Shown here piece by piece: positions 63,326-64,000 of a stretch of DNA of 64,000 bases. The DNA is taken from NCBI RefSeq assembly GCF_020832325.1, contig NZ_JAFIEU010000042.1, forward strand, positions 124,001 to 188,000, read 5' to 3'. The notes under the pieces are model-generated. The model made no database searches. It saw nothing but the letters and a program-made list of their open reading frames with translations, and was not told where the DNA came from. This DNA is from Lunatimonas sp. GTDB lineage: Bacteria > Bacteroidota > Bacteroidia > Cytophagales > Cyclobacteriaceae. A program made the position numbers and the translations under genes. How positions within the stretch are numbered: the stretch's first letter is position 1; each line of letters begins with the position of its first letter.

Positions 63326-63834
63326 AAACCTTCCTCTACGCCTTATTGATTTTCTGGACCCTTCCGGTCCAAAGTCAGCAATTCCTCGAAACCTATATCC
63401 GGCATGGATTAGAAAGTAACGAAGTGCTGAAACAACAGCAGTTTAGTCTGGAAAAGAGCATGTATGCCCTAAAAGAGGCAACTGGTTTATTTCTTCCACG
63501 GGTGAGCTTTGAGGCAAATTATTTCCTGGCCGGAGGTGGACGTACGGTGGATTTTCCTGCCGGAGACATTCTTAACCCTGTCTATTCCACACTCAATCAA
63601 CTTACCGAGAGCAGTAATTTTCCGATTATTGAAAATCAACGCATCCTTCTGAATCCTAATAATTTCTACGATGTAAGGGTCAGGACCGCCATGCCGGTTT
63701 TCAATGCCGAACTGGAAGGAAAAGGAAAGAAGGTAGTAGGCTTCAATAATTGGGTTATCTCCAATTTACCAAGAGTCACCCCGGATTCGATCATGATGAA
63801 GATCAAGAAAAACCTAGCCAGTCCAAAATCATGA
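63322..63834 (+). pseudogene. Truncated TolC-type outer-membrane efflux gene fused to another C-terminus
   Basis: 170 codons against about 430-480 in TolC proteins. The first 135 or so residues read as an intact TolC N-terminus: a signal peptide, then LETYIRHGLESNEVLKQQQFSLEKS and the PRVSFEANYFLAGGG strand. After AMPVFNAE the frame passes into KKVVGFNNWVISNLPRVT and ends KIKKNLASPKS, which is not TolC and looks like the C-terminus of a different soluble protein. The stop overlaps the next start (ATGA). So an internal deletion joined two genes, most probably inactivating the efflux channel. It carries the repeat at its start codon. Confidence 0.7.
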
Positions 63835-64000
63835 TCGCTATGCTTGGTTTTGTTATTGAATTGAAAGAAAGAAACACGACACTCTTTTACTTCGGGCTAT
63901 TGTGTTTGCTGCTCTCTTTGGCCTTTTTGGTGATGAGCAGAGTTTCCAATGTGCAGGTGTACCAGGTCAATGCCTGGTACAAACCCTTCAAGTTTGCCTT
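63831..64000 (+). CDS. Membrane protein, partial (cut by window end)
   Basis: The ATG at 63831 overlaps the stop of the tolC remnant. The 56 visible codons read MIAMLGFVIELKERNTTLFY, then a hydrophobic segment (LLCLLLSLAFLVMS) and VNAWYKPFKFAF. I recognise the phrase NAWYKPFKF as typical of a small family of Bacteroidota membrane proteins of unknown role, but cannot name it. The end is outside the window. Confidence 0.55.
   Translation, partial: MIAMLGFVIELKERNTTLFYFGLLCLLLSLAFLVMSRVSNVQVYQVNAWYKPFKFA

Overview
The window reads as chromosomal DNA of a member of the Bacteroidota, most likely a Cytophagales/Cyclobacteriaceae-type heterotroph. The evidence is a SusC/SusD glycan-uptake pair, a LuxR-type regulator carrying a periplasmic propeller, a DUF5060-type hydrolase, promoter boxes of the TAnnTTTG kind, no clear Shine-Dalgarno sequences, and a remnant of nqrB. 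No rRNA or tRNA gene was recognised. Genus and species cannot be fixed from the sequence alone.

Layout. 0-2.8 kb: a Xre/MbcA-type antitoxin cut by the window edge, a small membrane protein, a secreted protein of unknown role and a YidD-TPR fusion. 2.9-9.3 kb: a GC-rich mutagenesis cassette (dnaE2, imuB, imuA) divergent from a LexA-like self-cleaving repressor, with a perfect palindrome between them. 9.4-22.6 kb: an AT-richer defence island. A type I restriction-modification system (hsdM, hsdS, hsdR) has rmuC inside it and is preceded by a tightly coupled set of SF1 helicase, AAA ATPase and a protein of unknown family. A divergent WYL regulator and a palindromic operator sit at the head. 22.8-26.0 kb: an ATPase plus DUF4276 (TOPRIM-like) pair lies between two copies of a CRISPR-type leader and repeat, without cas genes, and next to a set of 22-base repeats. 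26.0-41.2 kb: an aminotransferase, then a long minus-strand catabolic cluster (MFS transporter, GntR regulator, oxidoreductase, four-carbon acid-sugar kinase, cyclase-family hydrolase, LeuB/tartrate-type dehydrogenase, several exported proteins). A shared palindrome suggests GntR control. 41.8-52.7 kb: a polysaccharide utilisation locus with a GH16 enzyme, best explained as beta-1,3-glucan (laminarin-type) use, closed by a strong terminator. 52.8-59.2 kb: PI-PLC, Ldh-family and quinone-oxidoreductase-type enzymes, a secreted DsrE protein, an OprD-type porin and a TsdA-like dihaem cytochrome. 59.7-64 kb: small regulators and stress-type genes, an nqrB remnant, and a TetR gene next to a truncated tolC, apparently the decayed remains of an efflux operon.

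The most unusual items are: (1) a dispersed element of about 90 bases that encodes a 28-31 residue peptide and ends at the start codon of the next gene, seen upstream of three unrelated genes plus one degenerate relic; (2) the CRISPR leader-repeat copies flanking the ATPase/DUF4276 pair; (3) the WYL-headed helicase/ATPase/unknown/type I RM/RmuC island. All functional statements rest on motifs read by eye; no database search was possible.
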